Assembly: GCA_965658615.1 (NCBI GenBank)
Contig: CBFHSX010000040.1
Location: forward strand, 1-13,539
Source of the DNA: UBA8337 sp965658615
GTDB taxonomy: Bacteria; Pseudomonadota; Alphaproteobacteria; RS24
DNA length: 13,539 bases
Reading direction: 5' to 3'
In this document: in pieces, positions 1 to 6,011 of the stretch
Numbering within the stretch: position 1 is the stretch's first letter
How the letters are laid out: every line of letters starts with the position of its first letter
Program-made: the position numbers and the translations under genes
Notes under the pieces: generated by a model
What the model was told of the DNA's origin: nothing
What the model saw: only the letters and a program-made list of their open reading frames with translations
The model's database searches: none

Positions 1-912
1 GACCCGTAACAGGGTACTCTTGACGCCTTTATATGTTTCGTGGGTAACCCCAATCTCGGCGTGATCACCGAGGTCTATGAGATCTTCCCCGTTAGAAAAG
101 TCCAAAATATAGAGTTGCGTAAGATCATTATCGGCGTCGTCGGTCAGCACAAAATCATCAGCGCCGGCGCCACCGGACAAGACATCGGTACCTAAGCCGA
201 AGTAAAGCGTGTCATTACCGCCGCCGCCATATAGATGGTCGTTGCCGGCACCGCCATTAAGCTCATCACTGTCGTCGCCGCCATATAGATGGTCGTTGTC
301 GGCGCCGCCATAAAGCTCGTCATCGCCCACACCGCCATATAGATGGTCATCGCCCTCACCGCCATTCACTTCGTCGATGCCTCGTCTTCCTTCAAGAGTG
401 TCGTTACCGGTGCCTCCGTGAATGATGTCATTTCCCGCACCGCCGTTGATGGTGTCAATTCCGGCGCCACCCCAAATTTCATCATTACCTTCTCTACCGA
501 GTATTTCATCATTGCCCTCGCGGCCCCAGAGAAAATCACCGTCTTCGCCGCCATTGATGAAATCATTGTCGCGGCCACCTGTTATGTGGTCAATACCGGC
601 AAGCCCATACAGTTTATTCTCGCCGGCCACTTCGGTTATCGTATCATCGTCCAGATTGCCGTAAACAGTATTGTTTGCTTCACTGCCCACATAGGTGTCG
701 TTGCCTTGAAACAGGTGGACGATATTGTCGACAGTTGTAATATCAGCCGGGGCACCTTCTACGGTGGCGAGATCTTTCAAGTTTAAAGAATCGGCTTTAT
801 TGGTGCCATAGATCTCATTTATCGGCTTCCCGTCATCAAACCTTCGCTTAATCCTGAATTTATCCAAGCTAAAAGTTGGCGTTTCCATTCCCGTTTCCAT
901 TTCGGTTTCCAT
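1..912 (-). CDS. RTX-repeat calcium-binding protein, probably type I secreted (3' end off window)
   Basis: The minus-strand frame is open for 304 codons from ATG at 912 to the window edge, so the C-terminus is missing. Residues about 104-254 hold glycine/aspartate-rich nonapeptides of the GGxGxDxxx type (GGAGNDIIH, GGTGNDTLE, GGEGDDHLY, GGVGDDELY). These form Ca2+-binding beta-rolls in RTX proteins. After the repeats comes GADDFVL, then ILDFSNGEDLIDL, the kind of segment that commonly follows RTX repeats near the C-terminus, so probably little is missing. There is no Sec signal peptide, which fits type I secretion through a C-terminal signal, though no transporter genes are in view. The first ATG is chosen because GGAGGAGG lies just upstream; two further in-frame ATGs follow in a MET-repeat N-terminus. 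No enzymatic domain is seen in residues 1-100. The RTX assignment is firm, but the specific function is unknown. Confidence 0.88.
   Translation of the reverse strand, partial: METEMETGMETPTFSLDKFRIKRRFDDGKPINEIYGTNKADSLNLKDLATVEGAPADITTVDNIVHLFQGNDTYVGSEANNTVYGNLDDDTITEVAGENKLYGLAGIDHITGGRDNDFINGGEDGDFLWGREGNDEILGREGNDEIWGGAGIDTINGGAGNDIIHGGTGNDTLEGRRGIDEVNGGEGDDHLYGGVGDDELYGGADNDHLYGGDDSDELNGGAGNDHLYGGGGNDTLYFGLGTDVLSGGAGADDFVLTDDADNDLTQLYILDFSNGEDLIDLGDHAEIGVTHETYKGVKSTLLRV
227..348. repeat. 54-bp higher-order tandem repeat inside the RTX region
   Basis: On the plus strand the 14-mer ccatatagatggtc starts at 227, 281 and 335, exactly 54 bp apart. That is two 27-bp nonapeptide units. In the protein it appears as alternating DHLYGG and DELYGG/DELNGG nonapeptides, so the latest expansion duplicated pairs of units. 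Confidence 0.8.
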
Positions 913-1028
913 AATTGCCTCCTCCTTTTTCTGGTTGGCCTCATTCTATTAGGGTGGATCGCAAGCACATCACGAAGTAAATTTTGGTCGTTAGGGTAAA
1001 AAGCGTTCTAGTGTAAGAAAAACAACAC

Positions 1029-1047
1029 ACTCGCCTAAAAAGCGAGT
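1029..1047. other. Small stem-loop between the glnA terminator and the RTX gene
   Basis: ACTCGC at 1029-1034 pairs with GCGAGT at 1042-1047 around a 7-nt loop. On the minus strand it is followed by a loose T-rich stretch (GTGTTGTTTTTC), so it could be a weak second terminator or leader structure. The rest of 913-1070 should hold the RTX promoter, but I see no convincing -35/-10 pair there. Confidence 0.35.
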
Positions 1048-1070
1048 CATGGCTTTTCAACTACATAACC

Positions 1071-1107
1071 AAAAAAAACGGCCCCGCTGCTGTGCAGCGG
1101 AGCCGTT
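1071..1107 (-). terminator. Rho-independent terminator of glnB-glnA
   Basis: Reading the minus strand after the glnA stop, the 13-nt arms at 1094-1106 and 1078-1090 pair with a single mismatch around a 3-nt loop. A run of eight T (1071-1078 on the complement) follows. It lies about 55 bp past the glnA stop codon and separates glnA from the RTX gene on the same strand. Confidence 0.9.
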
Positions 1108-1161
1108 CTGTGCCGGGCGCGGGAGGGAACGCCCTGTCATAAGTAGTTTTGTGCCTTTTAA

Positions 1162-2571
1162 TTAGACACTGTAATACATATCGAATTCGACCGGGTGAGG
1201 AGTGTGCTCAAAGCGATACACTTCTTCCCATTTCAGCTCGAGATAAGCATCAATTTGGTCGTCATCCATCACACCGCCTTTTTTCAGGAAGTCGCGATCG
1301 GCATCCAGAGCTTCCAGCGCTTCGCGCAGCGAGCCACAAACTTGCGGAACTTCGGCCAGCTCTTCCGGCGGCAGCTCATACAGGTCTTTATCCATGGCTT
1401 CGCCCGGATGGATTTTGTTTTCAATACCGTCCAGACCGGCCATCAGCATGGCGGTGAAGGCCAGATACGGGTTGGCTGTCGGATCCGGGAAACGGATTTC
1501 AACACGCTTGCCCGGTGCCGATGTGGCAAACGGGATACGGCAAGATGCCGAGCGGTTACGCGCCGAGTAAGCCAGCAGAACCGGGGCTTCAAAGCCCGGG
1601 ATCAGACGCTTATAGCTGTTGGTTGACGGATTGGTCAGCGCGTTCAGCGCGCGCGCATGTTTGATGATGCCGCCAATGTAATACAGGCAGTCTTGGCTCA
1701 GCCCACCATATTCGTCACCGGCGAAAAGCGGCTTGCCGTCTTTCCAGATCGATTGGTGGCAGTGCATGCCTGTGCCGTTATCACCGGCAACCGGCTTCGG
1801 CATAAAGGTCGCCGTTTTGCCATAAGCGTGGGCGACATTGTGCACGACATATTTATAGAGCTGCAAATCGTCAGCAATGGCGGTCATGGTGCCGAATTTC
1901 AGACCCAGCTCATGCTGAGCGGCAGCCACTTCGTGGTGGTGCTTTTCGACTTTCATGCCGATTTCTTTCATCACGGCAAGCATTTCGCCGCGCAGGTCTT
2001 GGCCGCTATCGACCGGATTGACCGGGAAGTAGCCGCCTTTGGTGCGCGGGCGGTGACCCATATTGCCGGTTTCATATTCCGTGCCTGAATTATCCGGCAG
2101 TTCAACGCTATCCAGCGCAAAGCCCGTATTATACGGCTCGTTTGAGAAGCGAACATCGTCAAAGACGAAGAATTCAGCTTCCGGGCCAAAGTAAACAGTG
2201 TCACCAATGCCGGTTGATTTCAGATATTCCTCGGCGCGCACAGCGGTTGAGCGCGGGTCGCGATTATAGGCTTCGCCTGAATTCGGTTCCAGAATGTCAC
2301 AGAACAGGGTCAGGGTTTGCTGCGCGTAGAACGGGTCCAGCTTGGCGGTTGAGCAATCCGGCATCAGAACCATGTCGGATTCATTAATGGCTTTCCAGCC
2401 GGCGATTGACGAGCCGTCAAACATGGTGCCTTCGGCGAAGAAATCTTCGTCGATCAAATCCGTGTCCAGCGTCAAATGTTGCATTTTGCCGCGCGGGTCG
2501 GTGAAGCGCAGATCAACATATTGGACTTCATTGTCCTTGATCATTTTGAGAATTGTAGAAGCGTCTGACAT
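1162..2571 (-). CDS. glnA: Glutamine synthetase type I
   Basis: Cytoplasmic dodecameric enzyme that makes glutamine from glutamate, ammonia and ATP. The 469 residues match the usual type I (GSI-beta) length. Visible signatures are the N-terminal FDGSSIAGW segment, the ATP-binding KPVAGDNGTGMHCHQS segment and NRSASCRIP. DKDLYELPPEE contains Tyr398 (Met counted), the adenylylation site used by GlnE-type adenylyltransferases. Start: a longer frame begins at TTG 2583, but ATG at 2571 (MSDAST) has GGAG at good spacing and matches the family N-terminus. It lies 35 bp downstream of glnB on the same strand and is followed by a strong terminator, so the two form an operon, probably driven by the sigma-54 promoter before glnB. 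Confidence 0.98.
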   Translation of the reverse strand: MSDASTILKMIKDNEVQYVDLRFTDPRGKMQHLTLDTDLIDEDFFAEGTMFDGSSIAGWKAINESDMVLMPDCSTAKLDPFYAQQTLTLFCDILEPNSGEAYNRDPRSTAVRAEEYLKSTGIGDTVYFGPEAEFFVFDDVRFSNEPYNTGFALDSVELPDNSGTEYETGNMGHRPRTKGGYFPVNPVDSGQDLRGEMLAVMKEIGMKVEKHHHEVAAAQHELGLKFGTMTAIADDLQLYKYVVHNVAHAYGKTATFMPKPVAGDNGTGMHCHQSIWKDGKPLFAGDEYGGLSQDCLYYIGGIIKHARALNALTNPSTNSYKRLIPGFEAPVLLAYSARNRSASCRIPFATSAPGKRVEIRFPDPTANPYLAFTAMLMAGLDGIENKIHPGEAMDKDLYELPPEELAEVPQVCGSLREALEALDADRDFLKKGGVMDDDQIDAYLELKWEEVYRFEHTPHPVEFDMYYSV

Positions 2572-2606
2572 TTTGGTCTCCAAATTCAGGTCAGTTGGTA
2601 AAAAGG

Positions 2607-2945
2607 TTATAGGGCGTCGTTGCCGGTTTCGCCAGTACGGATTCGAATGGCTTGGGCGATATCCGAAACAAAAATCTTGCCGTCGCCGATGCGTCCGGTT
2701 TCAGCGGCCGATTTGATGGCTTCAATGGCGCCGTCCAGCTGTTCGTCGGAAACGACAACTTCGAGTTTCACTTTCGGCAGAAAATCGACGACATATTCGG
2801 CGCCGCGATACAGCTCAGTATGGCCTTTCTGGCGACCGAAGCCTTTGGCTTCAACCACAGTAATGCCTTGGATACCGGCCTCTTGCAGTGCGTCTTTCAC
2901 TTCGTCGAGCTTGAACGGCTTGATAATGGCTTCAATTTTTTTCAT
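2607..2945 (-). CDS. glnB: Nitrogen regulatory protein P-II
   Basis: Trimeric signalling protein that binds ATP/ADP and 2-oxoglutarate and controls GlnE, NtrB and other targets. The 112 residues are the standard PII length. The T-loop carries Tyr51 (ELYRGAEY), the uridylylation site. The B-loop TGRIGDGK lies at about 83-90, and Arg101 and Arg103 of the C-loop are present. Residues near the N-terminus (KKIEAIIKPFKLDEVKDAL) are classic for GlnB. The adjacency to glnA favours GlnB over the paralogue GlnK, which usually sits beside amtB. The start has AAGGGGA upstream and lies about 25 nt after the predicted sigma-54 transcription start. Confidence 0.97.
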   Translation of the reverse strand: MKKIEAIIKPFKLDEVKDALQEAGIQGITVVEAKGFGRQKGHTELYRGAEYVVDFLPKVKLEVVVSDEQLDGAIEAIKSAAETGRIGDGKIFVSDIAQAIRIRTGETGNDAL

Positions 2946-2980
2946 AGCTATTCCCCTTAATTTTAATGTTGCCGTTAATA

Positions 2981-2996
2981 TGCAATAAACGTGCCA
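2981..2996 (-). promoter_or_regulatory. Sigma-54 (RpoN) promoter of glnB-glnA
   Basis: On the minus strand the sequence is TGGCAC-GTTTA-TTGCA, an exact match to the -24/-12 consensus TGGCAC-N5-TTGCW. Counting from GC at -12 puts the transcription start near 2970, giving a leader of about 25 nt before the glnB ATG. Sigma-54 with NtrC is the established mode of control for such operons. No clear paired NtrC site was recognised upstream. Confidence 0.88.
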
Positions 2997-3068
2997 AATG
3001 CGGTACTACGGCCAAGCCCCAGCGCGAGGCGAAAAGCCCGCCAATACAGGTAAAAGTGCCTATAAAAT

Positions 3069-3080
3069 ATGCAAATGCAT
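3069..3080. promoter_or_regulatory. Inverted repeat in the divergent glnB / thiolase-like gap
   Basis: ATGCA-AA-TGCAT is a perfect 5+2+5 inverted repeat in an AT-rich stretch between the two divergent transcription units. It lies about 75 bp upstream of the sigma-54 element and 120 bp before the thiolase-like gene. It could be an operator, but no known family consensus is matched. Confidence 0.3.
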
Positions 3081-3202
3081 AAAAATTAATCACTTAAAAA
3101 ATGTGCCAAGCAGGTTTGCGGCGGCGCGAGCACTATTCGCTTGAACCCGTTTCACGGCGCGCTAAACTCCCGCCAAATTTAGTAATGCAGAGGAACGCGC
3201 AT

Positions 3203-4747
3203 ATGGTTCAGGATAACACGCCGATTTTGATTGGGGCCGCATTGACAATGCAGAAGGAAAAAGACCTCGAAAAGGTCAAGTCACCGCTTGCCATGTTGAG
3301 CGATGCAGCACAAGACGCGCTGGCCGATAGCGGCGTCGCGGGCGAGGCCATTGATACGGTCGCCGGCATTCGCTTTGCAACTGATTCTCCTGAAGGCCGC
3401 GGCATGCCGTTTGGCAAATACAAAAATATCGGTCGCAGCGTGGCCAATCAGCTTGGCCTTAAGCCGTCGCAAGCGCTGATGGCGGCGACCGGCGGCAACT
3501 CGCCGCAAATGATGATTAATTTGCTGGCCGAGCGCATTGCCAATGGCGATGTCGGCGCGGCTTTGTTGGTTGGCGGCGAAGCGTTGGGCACATTAATGCA
3601 TGCCATAGGCAGCGGTGCCGATTTCAGCCAAACGCCGGGGTGGAATGATGATGCGGATGAAGGGCGCGAGGATATCGGGGTTGAAAAATCAGGCTGCACA
3701 CCGGTCGAGCGCCGCCATGGCCTGTATTTTCCGGTCAATTATTACCCGATTTTTGAAAACGCGCTGCGCCATCATTTGGGCCGCGATATGGAAACCCATA
3801 TGCAGAAGCTCGGCGCGCTGATGCAGCCCTTCACCGAAGTAGCGGCGCAAAACCCCTATAGCTGGTTTCCGGTGGCGCGCACGGCAGAAGAAATCGCCAC
3901 AGTGAGCGACGAAAACCGTTTGATCGGTTATCCCTATCCGAAATATATGAATTCGGTCATTCGGGTTGACCAAGCAGCGGCTGTGGTGCTGACCTCGGTC
4001 GGCAAGGCGCGCGAAATGGGCATTGAAGAAAGCAAATGGGTGTATCTGCATGGCTGCGCTGAAGCCAATGATATTTGGAACCCGATCGAGCGGCCCGAAT
4101 TGTACCGCAGCCACGCCATGAACGGCATGGCCAAGCTGGCCTTGGACATGGCCGGCTGGACGGTAGATGATATTGACTATTTCGACCTGTATAGCTGCTT
4201 TCCGGTCGCGGTAGAGGTGGCGTGCCGCGAGATGAATATCGCCGAAGACGACCCGCGCCCACTCACCGTGACAGGCGGTCTGCCGTATTTTGGCGGGGCC
4301 GGCAATGCCTATACGCTTCTCTCCGTCGCCACTATGGCCCAAAAACTGCGCGCCAATCCGGGCAGCAAGGGCTTTTGTAACGGCAATGGCTGGTTTTTGA
4401 CCAAGCATTCGCTGGGGTTGTATTCAACGACGCCGTTTGAGGGTGATTGGCAACGCGAGGCACCCTCTGTGCTGCAGGGCAAAATCGATGCGATGGATAA
4501 AATGACCATTGATGAGACACCAAGCGGGGCGGGCGTGATTGACAGCTATACGGTGGCGCATGTCGCCGGGCGCGATCCGCAAGGCATTCTGATCGGTCGT
4601 ATGGCGGAGAGCGGGCATCGTTTTTGCGCGCATATGAGCCCGCAGGACGGCAATGTCGAAAAGCTGATGCAGCAAGACGGCATTGGCCTGCGCGGCACGC
4701 TGTCATCGGATGAAGACGGTATCAACCATTTCAGCCCGGCAGCCTAA
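3203..4747 (+). CDS. Thiolase-like (TLP1/SCP2-like) protein, catalytic motifs atypical
   Basis: 514 residues with thiolase-superfamily layout: an N-terminal half with MAATGGNSPQ (residues 93-102) followed by LLVGGEALGT, and a second half with YFDLYSCFPVAVEVA (326-340), TVTGGLPYFGGAGNAY (355-370) and GFCNGNGWFLTKHSLGLYSTT (390-410). A C-terminal extension of about 100 residues fits the extra domain of thiolase-like proteins type 1. Where thiolases carry the nucleophilic Cys this protein has GGNSPQ, and the GHP histidine motif reads GGAGNAY. It is often annotated acetyl-CoA acetyltransferase, but ordinary thiolysis is doubtful; acyl-CoA binding is inferred only. Start: a longer frame begins at 3101, but ATG 3203 has AGAGGAA 7 nt upstream. 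The stop overlaps the next start (TAATG). Confidence 0.8.
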   Translation: MVQDNTPILIGAALTMQKEKDLEKVKSPLAMLSDAAQDALADSGVAGEAIDTVAGIRFATDSPEGRGMPFGKYKNIGRSVANQLGLKPSQALMAATGGNSPQMMINLLAERIANGDVGAALLVGGEALGTLMHAIGSGADFSQTPGWNDDADEGREDIGVEKSGCTPVERRHGLYFPVNYYPIFENALRHHLGRDMETHMQKLGALMQPFTEVAAQNPYSWFPVARTAEEIATVSDENRLIGYPYPKYMNSVIRVDQAAAVVLTSVGKAREMGIEESKWVYLHGCAEANDIWNPIERPELYRSHAMNGMAKLALDMAGWTVDDIDYFDLYSCFPVAVEVACREMNIAEDDPRPLTVTGGLPYFGGAGNAYTLLSVATMAQKLRANPGSKGFCNGNGWFLTKHSLGLYSTTPFEGDWQREAPSVLQGKIDAMDKMTIDETPSGAGVIDSYTVAHVAGRDPQGILIGRMAESGHRFCAHMSPQDGNVEKLMQQDGIGLRGTLSSDEDGINHFSPAA

Positions 4748-5355
4748 TGGCGCGGATTTATATGATGCGCCATGGCAAAGCCGCCGCCGGATGGGATGGC
4801 GATGCCGATCCGGGGCTGGACGCGCTGGGGCGGCAGCAGTCAGAAGCCGTCGCCCTCCGGGTGCAGCAATTGGTGAAAGGCCCGGCGCCGGTTTTCACCA
4901 GCCCGCTGAAGCGCTGTCAGGAAACCGCCATACCGCTGGCTTTGGAATGGGGGGTGTCACCGCAAATCGAGCCGGGCGTCGGGGAAATCCCGCCGCCGGT
5001 CGAGGATTTGAGCGATCGCACGGATTGGCTGCGACGCGTCATGGCCGGCTCATGGCAGGGCTTGTTCGAAGATGAGGTCAGCGTCGAGAGCGGTGAAAAT
5101 TTCCGCGCTTGGTATGATAATGTAGCCGCCGCTTTGCACCGTCTGGGGCAGGCGGGCGAGCATGTCGTCGTGTTTTCGCATTTCATCGCGCTGAATGTGG
5201 CATTTTGCGAAGCCACCGGTGCGCAAGACGTTGTCAGCTTTGCGCCGCAAAATTGCTCGCTGACGATTTTCGATACCGATGGCGAAACCCTCACCCTGAT
5301 TGAGCAGGGCGAAGAAACCGAAGACATGAAAATAGCCTTGGGCAAAAAGACATAA
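4747..5355 (+). CDS. Histidine phosphatase superfamily protein (phosphoglycerate mutase-like)
   Basis: 202 residues with the branch-1 histidine phosphatase core. RHG at residues 8-10 supplies the phospho-accepting His9, SPLKRCQET at 52-60 gives the phosphate-binding Arg, GEIPPP at 79-84 holds the likely acid/base Glu, and FSHFIALN at 143-150 carries the second His145. The family removes phosphate from small metabolites or phosphoproteins through a phosphohistidine intermediate. Length and motif spacing resemble cobC/phosphoglycerate-mutase-like proteins more than the shorter SixA, but the substrate cannot be told. The ATG shares one base with the upstream stop (TAATG), so translation is probably coupled to the thiolase-like gene and the two products may serve one pathway. 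Confidence 0.85.
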   Translation: MARIYMMRHGKAAAGWDGDADPGLDALGRQQSEAVALRVQQLVKGPAPVFTSPLKRCQETAIPLALEWGVSPQIEPGVGEIPPPVEDLSDRTDWLRRVMAGSWQGLFEDEVSVESGENFRAWYDNVAAALHRLGQAGEHVVVFSHFIALNVAFCEATGAQDVVSFAPQNCSLTIFDTDGETLTLIEQGEETEDMKIALGKKT

Positions 5356-5389
5356 CGAGCAAAGCGAGCTTTAGCCTGCCTTATCGGCC

Positions 5390-5725
5390 TTATTCAGCTA
5401 TTGGCTGCTTGAAAATACTGTCCATTGACTGACCGTCTTCGAACTTTTTCACCATAATTGCATTGCCGATACTGGCTTCCAGCCGGTGTTTGGCGATTTC
5501 TTGGTAGGCGGGCGAGCTCATCCACGCCATGGCTTTGTCGGCATCGGGAAACTCGATCAGCACGGAGCGGGTGAAGTCAAACTCACCTTGCAGCACGGTC
5601 GGGTCTTCATCAATGGACAGCATGGTGCCGCCAAACGGTTCGAAAATCTCCATGAAATTTTCCTCATAGCGGTCGTATCCGGCGCGGTCGTGGATTTTAA
5701 AACGGGCAATAATATAAACACTCAT
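5390..5725 (-). CDS. DUF1330-type small protein
   Basis: 111 residues beginning MSVYIIARFKIHDRAGYDRYEENF. This is the N-terminal beta-strand and helix pattern of DUF1330 proteins, which adopt a dimeric ferredoxin-like alpha/beta-barrel fold. Other typical parts are PFGG followed by a VLQGEF strand, and VLIEFPDADKAMAWMSSPAYQEI, the conserved helix before the last strand. The family has no settled biochemical function. The start at 5725 is preferred over the longer frame from 5797 because GGGAGG lies 6 nt upstream and the family begins here. It converges on the phosphatase gene with only 34 bp between stops, and I see no strong terminator in that gap. Confidence 0.85.
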   Translation of the reverse strand: MSVYIIARFKIHDRAGYDRYEENFMEIFEPFGGTMLSIDEDPTVLQGEFDFTRSVLIEFPDADKAMAWMSSPAYQEIAKHRLEASIGNAIMVKKFEDGQSMDSIFKQPIAE

Positions 5726-5747
5726 AGCGGGCCTCCCTTTTGTCAGG

Positions 5748-5775
5748 AGATTAGCCTCTCCGCCTTTACCGTCAA
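5748..5775 (-). promoter_or_regulatory. Candidate promoter of the DUF1330 gene
   Basis: On the minus strand TTGACG (5775-5770) is followed after 16 nt by TAATCT (5753-5748), about 22 bp before the start codon. A 5-bp inverted repeat, GGAGA-N6-TCTCC (5746-5761), overlaps the -10 and could be an operator. The -10 match is modest. Confidence 0.38.
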
Positions 5776-5834
5776 GCGCAATAGGGGGGCTTACCAAACT
5801 TTAACGTGAGGCTGATAAGACCCTGTTTTCGGGG

Positions 5835-5864
5835 CTGGCAATTGCGCGTCCCACCTGCTATAGA
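5835..5864 (+). promoter_or_regulatory. Candidate promoter of tRNA-Leu (and tig)
   Basis: CTGGCA at 5835-5840 and TATAGA at 5859-5864 are separated by 18 nt. The start would fall near 5871, about 11 nt before the mature tRNA. This is the only good housekeeping-type promoter seen before tig. Confidence 0.5.
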
Positions 5865-5881
5865 ACCGCGCAATAGTTTTT

Positions 5882-5966
5882 GCGGGCGTGGCGGAATTGG
5901 TAGACGCGCCAGATTTAGGTTCTGGTACTGAGAGGTGTGGGGGTTCAAGTCCCTCCGCCCGCACCA
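5882..5966 (+). tRNA. tRNA-Leu (anticodon UAG)
   Basis: 85 nt with encoded CCA. The acceptor arms GCGGGCG and CGCCCGC pair perfectly. The anticodon stem CCAGA/TCTGG encloses TTTAGGT, giving anticodon UAG for CUA/CUG codons. The extended variable region is as expected for a class II tRNA, and the T-arm GGGGG-TTCAAGT-CCCTC is intact. Only 45 nt separate its 3' end from the tig start. Confidence 0.97.
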
Positions 5967-5973
5967 TAAATGT

Positions 5974-5995
5974 CCTGGCGCCCTCGTGGCGCAGG
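5974..5995 (+). other. Stem-loop between tRNA-Leu and tig
   Basis: CCT and GCGCC (5974-5976, 5978-5982) pair with GGCGC and AGG (5988-5992, 5993-5995) around a 5-nt loop, with one bulged G. No T-run follows; instead the tig Shine-Dalgarno (GAGGAA) comes next. It therefore looks like a leader or processing structure rather than an intrinsic terminator. Confidence 0.5.
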
Positions 5996-6011
5996 CCGAA
6001 AGAGGAAGAAA

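Noticed and set aside
343..786. Long plus-strand frame of 147 codons
   Set aside because: Lies antisense to the RTX repeat region, where repeat codons keep the opposite frame open. It has no Shine-Dalgarno sequence and no family features.
3689..4408. 239-codon minus-strand frame opposite the thiolase-like gene
   Set aside because: Shadow of a well-supported gene with no recognisable protein features.
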